Origin: Pseudomonas sp. GM80
Lineage (GTDB): Bacteria > Pseudomonadota > Gammaproteobacteria > Pseudomonadales > Pseudomonadaceae
Length of the DNA stretch: 64,000 bases
Assembly: GCF_000282515.1 (NCBI RefSeq)
Contig: NZ_AKJD01000054.1
Coordinates: forward strand, 82,565 to 146,564
Direction: 5' to 3'
The notes below the pieces were generated by a model, which had not been told where the DNA came from, did no database searches, and saw only the letters and a list, made by a program, of their open reading frames with translations. Shown here one piece after another: positions 45,194 to 53,817 of the stretch (its first letter is position 1; every line of letters begins with the position of its first letter). Position numbers and translations under genes: made by a program.

Positions 45194-45400
45194 TGGACAC
45201 TCCGATGTCAGGCTCTGGCTGTTCAAGCGTAGAGGCAAAAAGACCGGGAGGATCGCGTAATTGGTTTTTCGCTGGACTGATGTGCGTCAGGGTTTTGCGC
45301 ACAAACCGTGCCGGCGCGCGCAAGCCTTTAAGCGGCGGTGGGTCGACGGGTTTTGCGCTGCGGCCTAGAATAGGCGCACTCTTTTTGTGGTCGAGCGATC

Positions 45401-45637
45401 ATGCCTCCTGAATGTCAGCTGTTCGGCACCCTCGGATGCCATTTGTGCGAATTGGCCGAAGCCGAGCTGATGCCTTTTGTCGAGCACGGTCTGCTGGTGG
45501 AACTGGTGGATATTGCTGACGATGAGTCGTGGTTCGAGGCTTATAGTCTGCGCATTCCGCTGTTGCGCCGCGTCGACACCGGTGCCGAACTGGGCTGGCC
45601 GTTCAATGCCGATCAGGTGGTGGCGTTCCTTCGTTAA
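45401..45637 (+). CDS. Glutaredoxin-like family protein
   Basis: The 78-residue protein has LFGTLGCHLCELAEAEL with the redox motif CHLC at residues 13-16, and YSLRIPLLRR with the cis-Pro typical of the thioredoxin fold. It resembles the short DUF836/glutaredoxin family and probably handles disulfides in the cytoplasm. The ribosome-binding site is weak. It is followed by the LexA-box gene 162 bp downstream. Confidence 0.85.
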   Translation: MPPECQLFGTLGCHLCELAEAELMPFVEHGLLVELVDIADDESWFEAYSLRIPLLRRVDTGAELGWPFNADQVVAFLR

Positions 45638-45709
45638 GCGTTTTTTTGCCACATCCCGCCGGTCGCGGCGGCGCATCCATTCCTTGGCACTTTGCGGATT
45701 ATTCGGTTA

Positions 45710-45725
45710 CTGTATGTTCATACAG
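45710..45725 (+). promoter_or_regulatory. LexA-binding site (SOS box)
   Basis: CTGTATGTTCATACAG fits CTG-TN8A-CAG exactly, with the alternating AT core of strong boxes and near-perfect dyad symmetry. It lies 75 bp upstream of the GTG of the 105-residue gene. Confidence 0.85.
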
Positions 45726-45799
45726 TAATTGGGTTGGCCTGCTGCATCCTGGCTTTTTGCAGGGTTGAGCAGGTGAGCCGGACGTCAGAGGGATGAACC

Positions 45800-46117
45800 G
45801 TGGTCAATGTCGAACAATTGAAGAACAGCGTAAACCGGATGTCGGTTGACGTGGTGCGCGAGGCCGTTACCGAATTGCGTCTCGACGGCTTGGTCACGGA
45901 AGGCAAGACGCCCTTCAGTAAAGTCCATTTCAATACGTGTTTTGCCGAGATCGAGGCGCTGTTTCAGCGTGCCGGTTATCACAAGCAACTCGACGTGGTC
46001 GGTTATCAAGGATTGCTCTACGCCTTGTATGACCCAGGTCGCTGGGAGGCGGTCGAGGTGTTGCGCTGGCTCAAGGAGTTCACCGAGGCTGCAGCGCTCA
46101 AGTCGATTCCGGCCTGA
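45800..46117 (+). CDS. Small protein with probable SOS control
   Basis: The 105-residue protein is predicted mainly helical and soluble (VNVEQLKNSVNRMSVDVVREAVTELRLDG; FNTCFAEIEALFQRAGYHKQL). I do not recognise a domain. The GTG start follows GAGGGATG. The SOS box upstream and conservation of similar small LexA-controlled genes in P. aeruginosa (for example PA0922, as I recall it) suggest a DNA-damage role, which is inference. It has one Cys and no membrane helix. Confidence 0.8.
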   Translation: MVNVEQLKNSVNRMSVDVVREAVTELRLDGLVTEGKTPFSKVHFNTCFAEIEALFQRAGYHKQLDVVGYQGLLYALYDPGRWEAVEVLRWLKEFTEAAALKSIPA

Positions 46118-46188
46118 GGATTCTGCGCTAGGTTCGTTTCCCCCAGTGTTGGATAATGCCAGCCTGCATTGAGGGTTAGAATTTTCGT

Positions 46189-47079
46189 ATGTCCACATCT
46201 ACATTTTCCGCGGCACACAATCAGGCCAGTACCTTGTATCTGCCACCGGGCTCCTGGCAGACAGTGCTTGATTGCCTGTGCGAGCACTTCCGGGCCATCA
46301 GCCGCGAGCAGTGGCTGGATCGCATCGCTCGTGGTCGCGTGCTGGACGGCAATGGTCAGCCGATCACGGTGGATCTGCCGTACAAGGAAGGCCTGCGCAT
46401 TCACTACTTCCGTGAAGTGCCGGACGAGAAACCGATTCCTGTGGTCGAGTCGATTCTTTATGCCGATGAGCATCTGGTGGTCGCGGACAAACCGCATTTC
46501 CTGCCAGTGACGCCGGCCGGCGAGTACGTCGAACAGACGTTGCTGCGCCGTTTGATCCGGCGTCTGGACAATCCCCATCTGGTGCCGTTGCACCGCATCG
46601 ACCGGCACACCGCCGGGCTGGTGATCTTTTCGGCCAATCCGCAAACCCGTTCGGCGTATCAGTCACTGTTCCCGACCCGGCAGATCGACAAGCGCTACGA
46701 GGCGATCGCGCCTGCACTGCCTGATCTGAATTTTCCTTTGGTACACAAGAGCCGCCTGGTCGATGGCGAACCGTTTTTCCGCATGCAGGAAGGGCCGGGC
46801 TTCAGCAACACGGAAACGGCGGTCGAAGTTCGCGAGAAGAATGGCGATCTGTGGCGCTATGGCCTTTACCCGGTCACCGGCAAAAAACATCAACTGCGTG
46901 TGCACATGACCGCATTGGGCGCGAGCATTTGCAACGATCCGTTTTACCCGGATGTGTTGAAAGACGTCGAGGATGACTACGCCAATCCGCTGAAACTGTT
47001 GGCGCAGGGCCTGCGCTTCATTGATCCAGTCACTGGGGAGGCGCGTGAATTCGAAAGCCGTATCACCTTGCAGTGGTGA
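46189..47079 (+). CDS. RluA-family pseudouridine synthase
   Basis: The 296-residue protein has an N-terminal S4-like segment (SREQWLDRIARGRVLDGNGQ), then the synthase core with the catalytic Asp in LHRIDRHTAGLVIFS and downstream KRYEAIAP and GKKHQLRVHM. It isomerises uridine in rRNA or tRNA. The sequence differs from RluA/C/D in the VHKSRLVDGEPFFRMQEG insertion, so the target site cannot be named. GAGGG lies 11 bp before the ATG. Confidence 0.88.
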   Translation: MSTSTFSAAHNQASTLYLPPGSWQTVLDCLCEHFRAISREQWLDRIARGRVLDGNGQPITVDLPYKEGLRIHYFREVPDEKPIPVVESILYADEHLVVADKPHFLPVTPAGEYVEQTLLRRLIRRLDNPHLVPLHRIDRHTAGLVIFSANPQTRSAYQSLFPTRQIDKRYEAIAPALPDLNFPLVHKSRLVDGEPFFRMQEGPGFSNTETAVEVREKNGDLWRYGLYPVTGKKHQLRVHMTALGASICNDPFYPDVLKDVEDDYANPLKLLAQGLRFIDPVTGEAREFESRITLQW

Positions 47080-47101
47080 CAGCGCTTATAGCTTCTGATT
47101 C

Positions 47102-47131
47102 TTGACACTGTACGGTCACGTTATCTAGCAT
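47102..47131 (+). promoter_or_regulatory. Promoter with perfect -35, heading a long leader
   Basis: TTGACA at 47102-47107 and TAGCAT at 47126-47131 are 18 bp apart. The next start codon is 47289, giving an untranslated leader of about 150 bases that contains potential stems (GCGCC/GGCGC at about 47141-47171; GAAGCC/GGGCTTC near 47197-47217). Confidence 0.6.
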
Positions 47132-47288
47132 GTGGTCATGCGCCGATTTAAACAGCTACTTGCGGGGCGCCAGGTGACTCAATCAGTTGCCGTCAGAAGC
47201 CGGAACAGGGCTTCGAAATACCGCTAAAGCGCTGGTTCGGTGTTGCCTCTCACCTGCCATGCAGACTTTTGAGGCAGAGACACGACCA

Positions 47289-47597
47289 ATGAATGCACTA
47301 CGCCCTCCTGCACGTCCCGCGCCGATCACTGCGCATATCACTCAACGCAACCCGAAAATCCTGCTTGGCGGCAAACATCAGCCGACGCTGTTGCGTTATC
47401 TCGATGGCTGGCCACGTCGCAGTGGCGGCCCTGCCGCGTTCCTGATCCAGTTCGTTGAAGACGGCGAGTCACTGGCGCGGTTTGCCAGTGACAGCTTTGA
47501 TCTGGCGGTGATTCAGGCGCCAAGCACGGAAGATGCACCGGAAATGATCAAGCAGCTGACCCGCGTGGCGCGGCAAGGTCTGATTACCCGCCGCTGA
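47289..47597 (+). CDS. Hypothetical 102-residue protein
   Basis: I do not recognise this protein. The N-terminus is basic and Pro-rich (MNALRPPARPAPITAHITQR), followed by a mixed alpha/beta stretch (AAFLIQFVEDGESLARFASDSFDLAVIQAPS; MIKQLTRVARQGL), reminiscent of half of a Rossmann-like domain. I chose the ATG at 47289; another at 47259 is possible. No membrane segment is seen. It converges on greB with 5 bp between stops. Confidence 0.65.
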   Translation: MNALRPPARPAPITAHITQRNPKILLGGKHQPTLLRYLDGWPRRSGGPAAFLIQFVEDGESLARFASDSFDLAVIQAPSTEDAPEMIKQLTRVARQGLITRR

Positions 47598-47602
47598 CGG
47601 TG

Positions 47603-48100
47603 TCAGAGGTATTCGATTGCGACGATGTAGACGAATTGCTCGCCGGTCGGCGTCTGCACCCGCACTTCAGCATCCAGCGCCTTGCCGATCAAGGCGCGGG
47701 CCAGCGGTGAATCGATGCTGATCAAACCCAGCTTAAGATCCAGTTCATCGGGGCCGACGATGCGGTAGCGCGATTGCTTGCCGTCCTCGTCCTCGATGGT
47801 CACCCAGGCGCCGAAGTAGACCTTGTTCGGATCGCTGGGCTTTTCGCTGACCACCTTGAGCGCTTCCAGACGTTTGGTCAGAAAGCGCACGCGGCTGTCG
47901 ATCTCGCGCAGCATCTTTTTGCCGTAGGTGTATTCGGCGTTTTCCGAACGGTCACCTTGCGCTGCAGCCTCGCTGACCGATTGCGTCACCTGCGGGCGAC
48001 GCACATGCCACAGCTCATGGAATTCGGCACGCATCCGCGCTTCACCTTCAGGGGTGATCAGCGCGGTGCCGGCGGTGCGGGGAGGGCGATAACGGCTCAT
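47603..48100 (-). CDS. greB: Transcription elongation factor GreB
   Basis: The 165-residue protein has the GreB coiled-coil N-terminal domain ([52 protein letters not shown], with acidic tip residues) and the FKBP-like C-terminal domain ([30 protein letters not shown]). It stimulates transcript cleavage by backtracked RNA polymerase. It follows the ABC exporter promoterless gap of 34 bp on the same strand and may be co-transcribed with it. Confidence 0.93.
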   Translation of the reverse strand: MSRYRPPRTAGTALITPEGEARMRAEFHELWHVRRPQVTQSVSEAAAQGDRSENAEYTYGKKMLREIDSRVRFLTKRLEALKVVSEKPSDPNKVYFGAWVTIEDEDGKQSRYRIVGPDELDLKLGLISIDSPLARALIGKALDAEVRVQTPTGEQFVYIVAIEYL

Positions 48101-48134
48101 GGCAACTTCTTGTGATTAAGACCGCTGGAGTCTA

Positions 48135-50639
48135 TCAACCCTCGCGCAACACTGTCAGTGGACTTGCATTGAGCGCCCGACGCGTACCGAATACGCCCGC
48201 ACCACCGATCAGTACAGCGCCAATCAATGGCAGCACCAGCAACCAGGGATGCGGATGCCATGGCAAGTCGAAGGCGAAACGATAGAGCACCAGACTGACC
48301 ACTTCCGAGCCAATGGCTGCGAGCAAACCGCTGACTGCGCCGAGCAAACCAAACTCGATGCGCCGCGCCTTGATCAGCAATTGCCGCTCGGCGCCCAGCG
48401 CACGCAGCAACGCGCCTTGGCGGATGCGCTCATCCAGCGTCGCTTGCAGGCCGGAGAACAGCACCGCCATTCCCGCCGCCAGCACAAACAACAACACATA
48501 TTCCACGGCCAGGGTGACCTGGGCGAGGATGCTGCGCAGTTGTTCGAGCAGGGCTTCGACCTGGAGAATGGTCACGGCCGGGAATGCGCGCGACAGCTCG
48601 ACAATCTGTTGGTCGTGACCGGGCGCCAGGTAGAAGCTGGTCAGGTAGGTCGCCGGCAGGTCCTTGAGGGTGCCGGGCTGGAAGATCATGAAGAAGTTCG
48701 GCTGGAAGTTATCCCAGTTGATCTCGCGCAGGCTGGTAACCTTCGCTTCACGATTGACCCCGCCGACGCTGAACACCATGTGGTCGCCGAGTTTCAGTTT
48801 CAGGCTCTCGGCGACTTTGCCTTCGACCGAGACACCCGGAACGTCGTCCGCTGGTTGTTCGCTCCACCACGTGCCCGCCGTCAGTTTGTTGCCCGCTGGC
48901 AAATCGGCGGCCCAGGTCAGGCTCAGGTCGCGTTGTACTGCACGGTCGCCAGCGGAATCCTTGCTGACGATTTGCTGCACCGCTTCACCATTGATGCTGA
49001 TCAATCGCCCCGGTACCACCGGATACAACGGCGCCGCCTGAGCCGACACGTTGACAAGGTGATCAGTGAAGGCCTGTTTGTCTGCGGGCAGAATGTTCAG
49101 GGCGAAATAGTTGGGCGCGTTTTTCGGCAACTGGTTTTGCCAGGTGTCGAGCAGTTCGCCGCGCAGCAGGGCGATCAAGGCCATCGACAACAGGATCAGG
49201 CCGAATGCCAGCGATTGGCCCGCCGCGGCCAATGGATGACGCAGCAACTGACCCAAGCCCAGCCGCCATGGCAACGAAGCGCGGGCGAGCATTCGCCGCA
49301 GGCTATTGAGCAGCAACAGCAGCAAGCCGCCGAGCACCAGCGCGGCGATCACGCCACCGCCAAGCAAGGCGAACGTCAGCAGCAGATCCAGGCTCAGGCG
49401 CCACATGATCAAACCGAGTGCGCCGAGCGCCGCCCCGTAAACCATCCAGGTGCTCGATGGGATCGGCAACATGTCGCGACGCAAAACCCGCAGCGGCGGC
49501 ACACGACCCAACGCTGCCAAAGGCGGCAAAGCAAACCCGGCCAGTGCGACCAGCCCGGTGCCGATCCCGGCGATCGCCGGGAACAGACCGCCCGCTGGAA
49601 CGTCGCTTGGCAACAGATCATGCAGCAGGGCAAACAGGCCCAATTGCGCCAGCCAGCCGAGCAGCGCACCGCTAAGGGCAGCGAGCAAACCGAGTACCGT
49701 CAGTTGAATGCTGAACAGCAGCATGGTTTCCCGCCGCGACAATCCCAAGCAACGCAGTAGCGCACTGGCATCAAAACGGCGGCTGGCAAAACGGTTCGCC
49801 GACAACGCCACCGCTACACCGGCCAACAACACAGCGACCAGACTGGCCATGTTCAGATAACGTTCGGCCTTGCCCAGCGCACCGCCAATCTGCCGGTTGC
49901 CATCGCGGGCATCCTGAATCCGCTGGTTGGCTGCAAGGCCTGGTTTGATCAGTTGCCGATAGGTTTCCAGCGCCTGCGGTTCGCCGCGCCACAGTTCGCG
50001 GTAACTCACGCGGCTACCGGGCTGCACCACGCCAGTGGCAGCGAGGTCGTCGAGGTTGATCATCACCCGCGGTGTCAGGCTGTAGAAGTTGCCGGCGCGA
50101 TCCGGCTCGTAAGTCAGCACGCGGGCCAGCTTCAGTGTCTTCATGCCGACATCGATGCTGTCGCCGATCTTCAGATCGAGCGCCGTCAGCAGGCGCGCTT
50201 CGACCCACGCTTCGCCGGGTTGCGGCTCGCCGCCAACCTCTTCCGCAGCAAAGGGCGCCGGGGCGCTTTTAAGTTCGCCGCGCAACGGATAGGTGCGGTC
50301 GACCGCCTTGATGCTCGACAACTGAATACCGTTGTCAGTGGCAATGACGCTGGAGAACTCCACCACCTGTGCATGCTGCAGGCGCAACTCGGTGCCGCTC
50401 TTGATTTGTTCTTCGCGGGTCGGCGAGCTGCCTTCAAGGACCAGATCGGCGCCGAGAAACTCAGTGGCGCGCAACATCATCGCGCCGTTGAGGCGGGCGC
50501 CGAAGTAACCGATGGCGGTACTCGCCGCCACCGCCACGACCAACGCGAAGAACAACACCCGCAATTCCCCGGCGCGGGCATCGCGCAGCAGTTGGCGAAT
50601 GGCGAGACTGAACAGACGCAACAGCGGCAGGCGTGCCAT
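48135..50639 (-). CDS. FtsX-type ABC transporter permease (YbbP-like)
   Basis: The 834-residue protein has a helix at the N-terminus (GELRVLFFALVVAVAASTAIGYF), a periplasmic domain, and FtsX-like helix groups in the middle and at the C-terminus (EYVLLFVLAAGMAVLFSGLQATLDERIRQGALLRALGA). With the ATPase below it matches E. coli YbbP-YbbA, an exporter of unknown substrate linked to lipid or envelope work. ATG and the ATPase's TGA overlap (TGATG), with GGAG upstream, so the two are coupled. Confidence 0.88.
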   Translation of the reverse strand: MARLPLLRLFSLAIRQLLRDARAGELRVLFFALVVAVAASTAIGYFGARLNGAMMLRATEFLGADLVLEGSSPTREEQIKSGTELRLQHAQVVEFSSVIATDNGIQLSSIKAVDRTYPLRGELKSAPAPFAAEEVGGEPQPGEAWVEARLLTALDLKIGDSIDVGMKTLKLARVLTYEPDRAGNFYSLTPRVMINLDDLAATGVVQPGSRVSYRELWRGEPQALETYRQLIKPGLAANQRIQDARDGNRQIGGALGKAERYLNMASLVAVLLAGVAVALSANRFASRRFDASALLRCLGLSRRETMLLFSIQLTVLGLLAALSGALLGWLAQLGLFALLHDLLPSDVPAGGLFPAIAGIGTGLVALAGFALPPLAALGRVPPLRVLRRDMLPIPSSTWMVYGAALGALGLIMWRLSLDLLLTFALLGGGVIAALVLGGLLLLLLNSLRRMLARASLPWRLGLGQLLRHPLAAAGQSLAFGLILLSMALIALLRGELLDTWQNQLPKNAPNYFALNILPADKQAFTDHLVNVSAQAAPLYPVVPGRLISINGEAVQQIVSKDSAGDRAVQRDLSLTWAADLPAGNKLTAGTWWSEQPADDVPGVSVEGKVAESLKLKLGDHMVFSVGGVNREAKVTSLREINWDNFQPNFFMIFQPGTLKDLPATYLTSFYLAPGHDQQIVELSRAFPAVTILQVEALLEQLRSILAQVTLAVEYVLLFVLAAGMAVLFSGLQATLDERIRQGALLRALGAERQLLIKARRIEFGLLGAVSGLLAAIGSEVVSLVLYRFAFDLPWHPHPWLLVLPLIGAVLIGGAGVFGTRRALNASPLTVLREG

Positions 50640-51322
50640 CAAGGCTCCAGAGGGGCGACCAACAGCCCGGCTTCAAGACGGATCAGGCGCCGGCAGCGAT
50701 GGGCCAGGCGTTCGTCGTGGGTCACCAGCACCAGGGTGGTGCCGCGTTCCTTGTTCAATTCGAAGAGCAAGTCGCTGATGCGCTCGCCGGTGTGGCTGTC
50801 GAGGTTGCCGGTGGGCTCATCCGCAAACAGCACATCGGGCTCGGCGGCAAAGGCGCGGGCAATTGCCACGCGTTGCTGTTCGCCACCGGAGAGCTGACGC
50901 GGCGAGTGCGTCAGGCGCTGGCCGAGGCCGACGCGCTGAAGCAGTTCCGTCGCACGCTCGCGCGCGTCTTTGCGGCCATCAAGCTCCAGCGGCAGCATGA
51001 CGTTTTCCAGCGCATTGAGGCTGTCGAGCAGTTGAAACGATTGAAAGACGAAACCGACGTGCTCGGCACGAATGCGCGCGCGCTGGTCTTCATCGAGATT
51101 GCTCAGGCTCTGTCCGGCGAGGATGACTTCGCCACTGCTCGGCAGGTCGAGGCCGGCGAGCAGGCCGAGGAGGGTGGATTTGCCGGAACCGGACGCGCCC
51201 ACAATGGCCAGGCTGTCGCCCTTGTTCAGTTCCAGGCTGAGTTCGTGCAGGATAGTCAGTTCACCTTCCGCGCTGGGAACCACTTTGCTGAGGTTCTTCG
51301 CGGTGAGAATGCTTGCGCCCAT
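50639..51322 (-). CDS. ABC transporter ATP-binding protein (YbbA-like)
   Basis: The 227-residue ATPase has Walker A VGASGSGKSTLLGLL, Q-loop FVFQSFQL, signature LSGGEQQRVAIARAF, Walker B VLFADEPTGNLDS and H-loop VTHDE. It belongs to the LolD/MacB-like group and powers the FtsX-type permease. Its start is 10 bp from the start of tesA on the other strand, so both promoters must lie within the opposite coding regions. Gene order tesA divergent from ybbA-ybbP is the same in E. coli. Confidence 0.93.
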   Translation of the reverse strand: MGASILTAKNLSKVVPSAEGELTILHELSLELNKGDSLAIVGASGSGKSTLLGLLAGLDLPSSGEVILAGQSLSNLDEDQRARIRAEHVGFVFQSFQLLDSLNALENVMLPLELDGRKDARERATELLQRVGLGQRLTHSPRQLSGGEQQRVAIARAFAAEPDVLFADEPTGNLDSHTGERISDLLFELNKERGTTLVLVTHDERLAHRCRRLIRLEAGLLVAPLEP

Positions 51323-51332
51323 GGAGAATCCG

Positions 51333-51938
51333 ATGCGTGTATGGTTTTTGAGTGCTGGCCTGGCCGTCATGTGCATGGCCCAGAACGCAGCGGCGGGTAC
51401 TGTCCTGATCGTTGGCGATAGTATCAGCGCCGGTTTCGGCCTGGATACCCGCTTGGGGTGGGTGTCGTTGCTGGAGCAACGGCTCAAACAGGAGGGTTTC
51501 GACGATAAAGTGGTCAACGCCTCGATCAGCGGCGACACCAGTGCCGGAGGCCAGGCGCGGCTGCCGGCGCTGCTTGCAGAGCATAAACCGGCGCTGGTGA
51601 TCCTTGAACTGGGTGGCAACGATGGCTTGCGCGGAATGCTGCCAACTCAATTGCAACAAAATCTTGCCTCGATGATCGACAGCTCCCGTCAGAGCGGCGC
51701 CAAGGTCCTGCTGCTCGGCATGCAGTTGCCGCCCAATTACGGCAAGCGCTACACCGATGCTTTCGCTGAGGTCTACGGCAAACTCGCCGACGATAAAAAG
51801 ATCCCGCTGGTACCGTTTTTCCTCGACGGCGTCGGCGGTCATCCGGACTTGATGCAGGCCGATGGACTGCACCCGGCAGCCGGGGCTCAGGGCAAGTTGC
51901 TGGAAAATGTCTGGCCGACGCTAAAACCGCTGTTATGA
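51333..51938 (+). CDS. tesA: GDSL esterase / acyl-CoA thioesterase I
   Basis: The 201-residue precursor has a signal peptide (MRVWFLSAGLAVMCMAQNAAAG) and SGNH hydrolase blocks: catalytic Ser in VGDSISAG, GGNDGLRG, and the Asp-His pair in ADGLHPAAG. TesA hydrolyses acyl-CoA, acyl esters and lysophospholipids in the periplasm. The GGAG six bases before ATG 51333 decides the start over another ATG at 51321. It has only 10 bp between it and the divergent ABC ATPase start. Confidence 0.93.
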   Translation: MRVWFLSAGLAVMCMAQNAAAGTVLIVGDSISAGFGLDTRLGWVSLLEQRLKQEGFDDKVVNASISGDTSAGGQARLPALLAEHKPALVILELGGNDGLRGMLPTQLQQNLASMIDSSRQSGAKVLLLGMQLPPNYGKRYTDAFAEVYGKLADDKKIPLVPFFLDGVGGHPDLMQADGLHPAAGAQGKLLENVWPTLKPLL

Positions 51939-51995
51939 GGCTTTTCTAAGGGCAGGCTTTCGGCTAATGTGGCGCCCCCTTATTTGGAGCCCCCG

Positions 51996-52289
51996 ATGTC
52001 GCGTTCTGCCTGGTCCCTGTTTGCCTACCAACTGATCGAGCCTGACGAGCAGCTGGATCTGTTCGCCTGCCAGGAAGTGCGGGTGCATCTGGTGACCCGG
52101 CAACTCGAACTCGGTGGTTCGGCTGATCGCACCCTGTGCGGCAGCTTGCTCCCGGCGCAACCGCGCTGGTCGAGCGTTGATCGCCGGGTGTTCCAGGATC
52201 AGCGCCTGTGTTCGCTGTGCCGGGCGATTCTGGAATCGCAGAAGCGCGGGACTTCGCCGATCTGGCCTGAGCTGCGATTCGAGCTTTAA
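51996..52289 (+). CDS. Hypothetical 97-residue Cys-rich protein
   Basis: The protein reads SRSAWSLFAYQLIEPDEQLDLFACQE and ends with RLCSLCRAILESQKRGTSPIWPELRFEL. It has four Cys residues, including a CSLC motif that could bind a metal or react in thiol chemistry. There is no signal peptide or membrane helix. GGAG seven bases before ATG 51996 supports translation. It is probably a pseudomonad-specific family. Function is unknown. Confidence 0.65.
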   Translation: MSRSAWSLFAYQLIEPDEQLDLFACQEVRVHLVTRQLELGGSADRTLCGSLLPAQPRWSSVDRRVFQDQRLCSLCRAILESQKRGTSPIWPELRFEL

Positions 52290-52292
52290 GGT

Positions 52293-52369
52293 CAAAAGAT
52301 CGCAGCCTTCGGCAGCTCCTACAAGGAAGGGCCTACACCTGTAGGAGCTGCCGCAGGCTGCGATCTTTT
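52293..52369. repeat. REP-type pair, outward-facing (GTAGGAGCTGCCG family)
   Basis: Here the two copies are arranged with the CTCCTAC ends inside: AAAAGATCGCAGCCTTCGGC then CTACA, a 15-bp spacer, then TGTAGGAGCTGCCGCAGGCT. This orientation is opposite to the pairs at 3391, 16306 and 25707. Confidence 0.88.
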
Positions 52370-52470
52370 CAAGGCCTGACGCGGTCCATCGGCGTGGCTC
52401 CCCGAATATTCAAAGTGCGGTGTACAATCGCGCTCTTATACCCTTGTTGATCATGCGAAGGATTTTCCGG

Positions 52471-53442
52471 ATGTTGCCGCGCTTTCCTGCCGTCACCCGC
52501 TGCCTGTCACTTGCCGCCCTGTGTGTGGCCGGTCCCGTTGCTGCATTGGAGTTCCCCCTGCCACCGCCCGGTGAAGACATCATCGGCCAGGTCCAGGTGA
52601 TCAAGGCCAAGTACGAAGACACCTTCGCCGATCTGGGCACGACCTACGATCTGGGTTATTCGGAAATGGTCGCGGCCAACCCGGGCGTCGATGCCTGGTT
52701 GCCGGGCGCCGGCACTGAAATCGTCTTGCCGACCCGCTTCATCCTGCCGCCGGGCCCGCGCGAAGGCATCGTGATCAACCTCGCCGAGTACCGCCTCTAC
52801 TACTTCCCGAAAGGCAAGAACGTGGTTTATACGTTCCCGCTGGGTATCGGTCGTGAAGGTTGGGGTTCGCCGATCGCCCACACCTCGATCATCGCCAAGA
52901 CGCCAAATCCGACCTGGACGCCGCCCGCATCGATCAAGGCTGAACACGCCGCCGACGGTGATCCGCTGCCAAACGTAGTGCCGGCCGGCCCGGACAATCC
53001 ATTGGGCCCGTTCAAGTTCACGCTGGGCACGCCGGGTTATCTGATCCACGGTTCGAACAAGAAATTCGGGATCGGCATGCGCACCAGCCACGGCTGCTTC
53101 CGCATGTTCAACAACAATGTGCTGGAGATGGCCAGCATGGTGCCGGTCGGCACGTCGGTGCGCATCCTCAACGACGCCTACAAGTTTGGTCGCAGTGGCG
53201 GCAAGGTTTATCTGGAAGCGCACACGCCGATCGACGACAAGGGCAACCCGTCGGTAGTCGACAAGCACACTGCAGTGATCAACGCGATGCTCAAGCGTGA
53301 AGACGTCACCAACAACCTGCGCATGAACTGGGATGTGGTGCGCGATGTGGTGGCAGCTGAAGATGGCCTGCCTACGGAAATCGGCACGCCGACTACCTCG
53401 GCACCGATTGTTTCGAGTGCGCCAATCGATTTGCAGCAATAA
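52471..53442 (+). CDS. L,D-transpeptidase (YkuD family)
   Basis: The 323-residue precursor has a signal peptide (MLPRFPAVTRCLSLAALCVAGPVAA), a LysM-like segment (KAKYEDTFADLGTTYDLGYSEM VAANPG), and the YkuD domain with HGSNKKFG and SHGCFRM, in which Cys is catalytic. Such enzymes of the ErfK/YbiS group cross-link peptidoglycan or attach Lpp-type lipoproteins. The latter fits, because oprI is the convergent neighbour. The start at 52471 has AAGGA eight bases before it; two earlier Met codons are less likely. Confidence 0.9.
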   Translation: MLPRFPAVTRCLSLAALCVAGPVAALEFPLPPPGEDIIGQVQVIKAKYEDTFADLGTTYDLGYSEMVAANPGVDAWLPGAGTEIVLPTRFILPPGPREGIVINLAEYRLYYFPKGKNVVYTFPLGIGREGWGSPIAHTSIIAKTPNPTWTPPASIKAEHAADGDPLPNVVPAGPDNPLGPFKFTLGTPGYLIHGSNKKFGIGMRTSHGCFRMFNNNVLEMASMVPVGTSVRILNDAYKFGRSGGKVYLEAHTPIDDKGNPSVVDKHTAVINAMLKREDVTNNLRMNWDVVRDVVAAEDGLPTEIGTPTTSAPIVSSAPIDLQQ

Positions 53443-53452
53443 GGCAATAAAG

Positions 53453-53487
53453 AACCCGCCGACGCTTCACGCGCCGGCGGGTTTTTT
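53453..53487 (+). terminator. Rho-independent terminator after L,D-transpeptidase gene
   Basis: AACCCGCCGACG and CGCCGGCGGGTT form a stem with one mismatch and are followed by TTTTTT. Confidence 0.9.
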
Positions 53488-53512
53488 ATTGCCTGGACAA
53501 AAGCATCAGGCA

Positions 53513-53544
53513 CAAAAAAGCCGACCCAGACATCGGATCGGCTT
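53513..53544 (-). terminator. Rho-independent terminator of oprI
   Basis: On the minus strand AAGCCGATCC and GGGTCGGCTT pair around a short loop and are followed by TTTTTTG. Confidence 0.9.
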
Positions 53545-53565
53545 GATAACAATCCCGAGGGATTA

Positions 53566-53817
53566 TTACTTGCGGCTAGCTTTGTCCAGCATGCGCAGAG
53601 CACGCTCGTTAGCTTCGTCAGCAGTCTGTTGTGCTTTTTGAGCAGCAGCCAGAGCTTCATCAGCTTTACGGTAAGCTTCGTCTGCACGAGCCTGGGAGCG
53701 AGCAGCTGCGTCTTCAGTAGCGGTCAGACGTGCTTCGGTTTCTTTCGATGCGCTGCTGCAACCGGTAGCCAGAACTGCGGCCAGAGCCAGAGCAGAGAAT
53801 TTCAGAACGTTGTTCAT
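53566..53817 (-). CDS. oprI: Major outer-membrane lipoprotein OprI
   Basis: The 83-residue lipoprotein has a signal with lipobox LATGC and a mature part of one long heptad-repeat helix ([39 protein letters not shown]) ending in SRK; the terminal Lys is the site of covalent linkage to peptidoglycan in Lpp-type proteins. The length equals P. aeruginosa OprI. AAGGGGAAC precedes ATG 53817. Expected to be one of the most abundant transcripts; it has its own terminator. Confidence 0.97.
   Translation of the reverse strand: MNNVLKFSALALAAVLATGCSSASKETEARLTATEDAAARSQARADEAYRKADEALAAAQKAQQTADEANERALRMLDKASRK

Noticed and set aside
48249..49760. 503-codon plus-strand frame over the ABC permease
   Set aside because: Antisense shadow, very rich in Gln, Arg and His.
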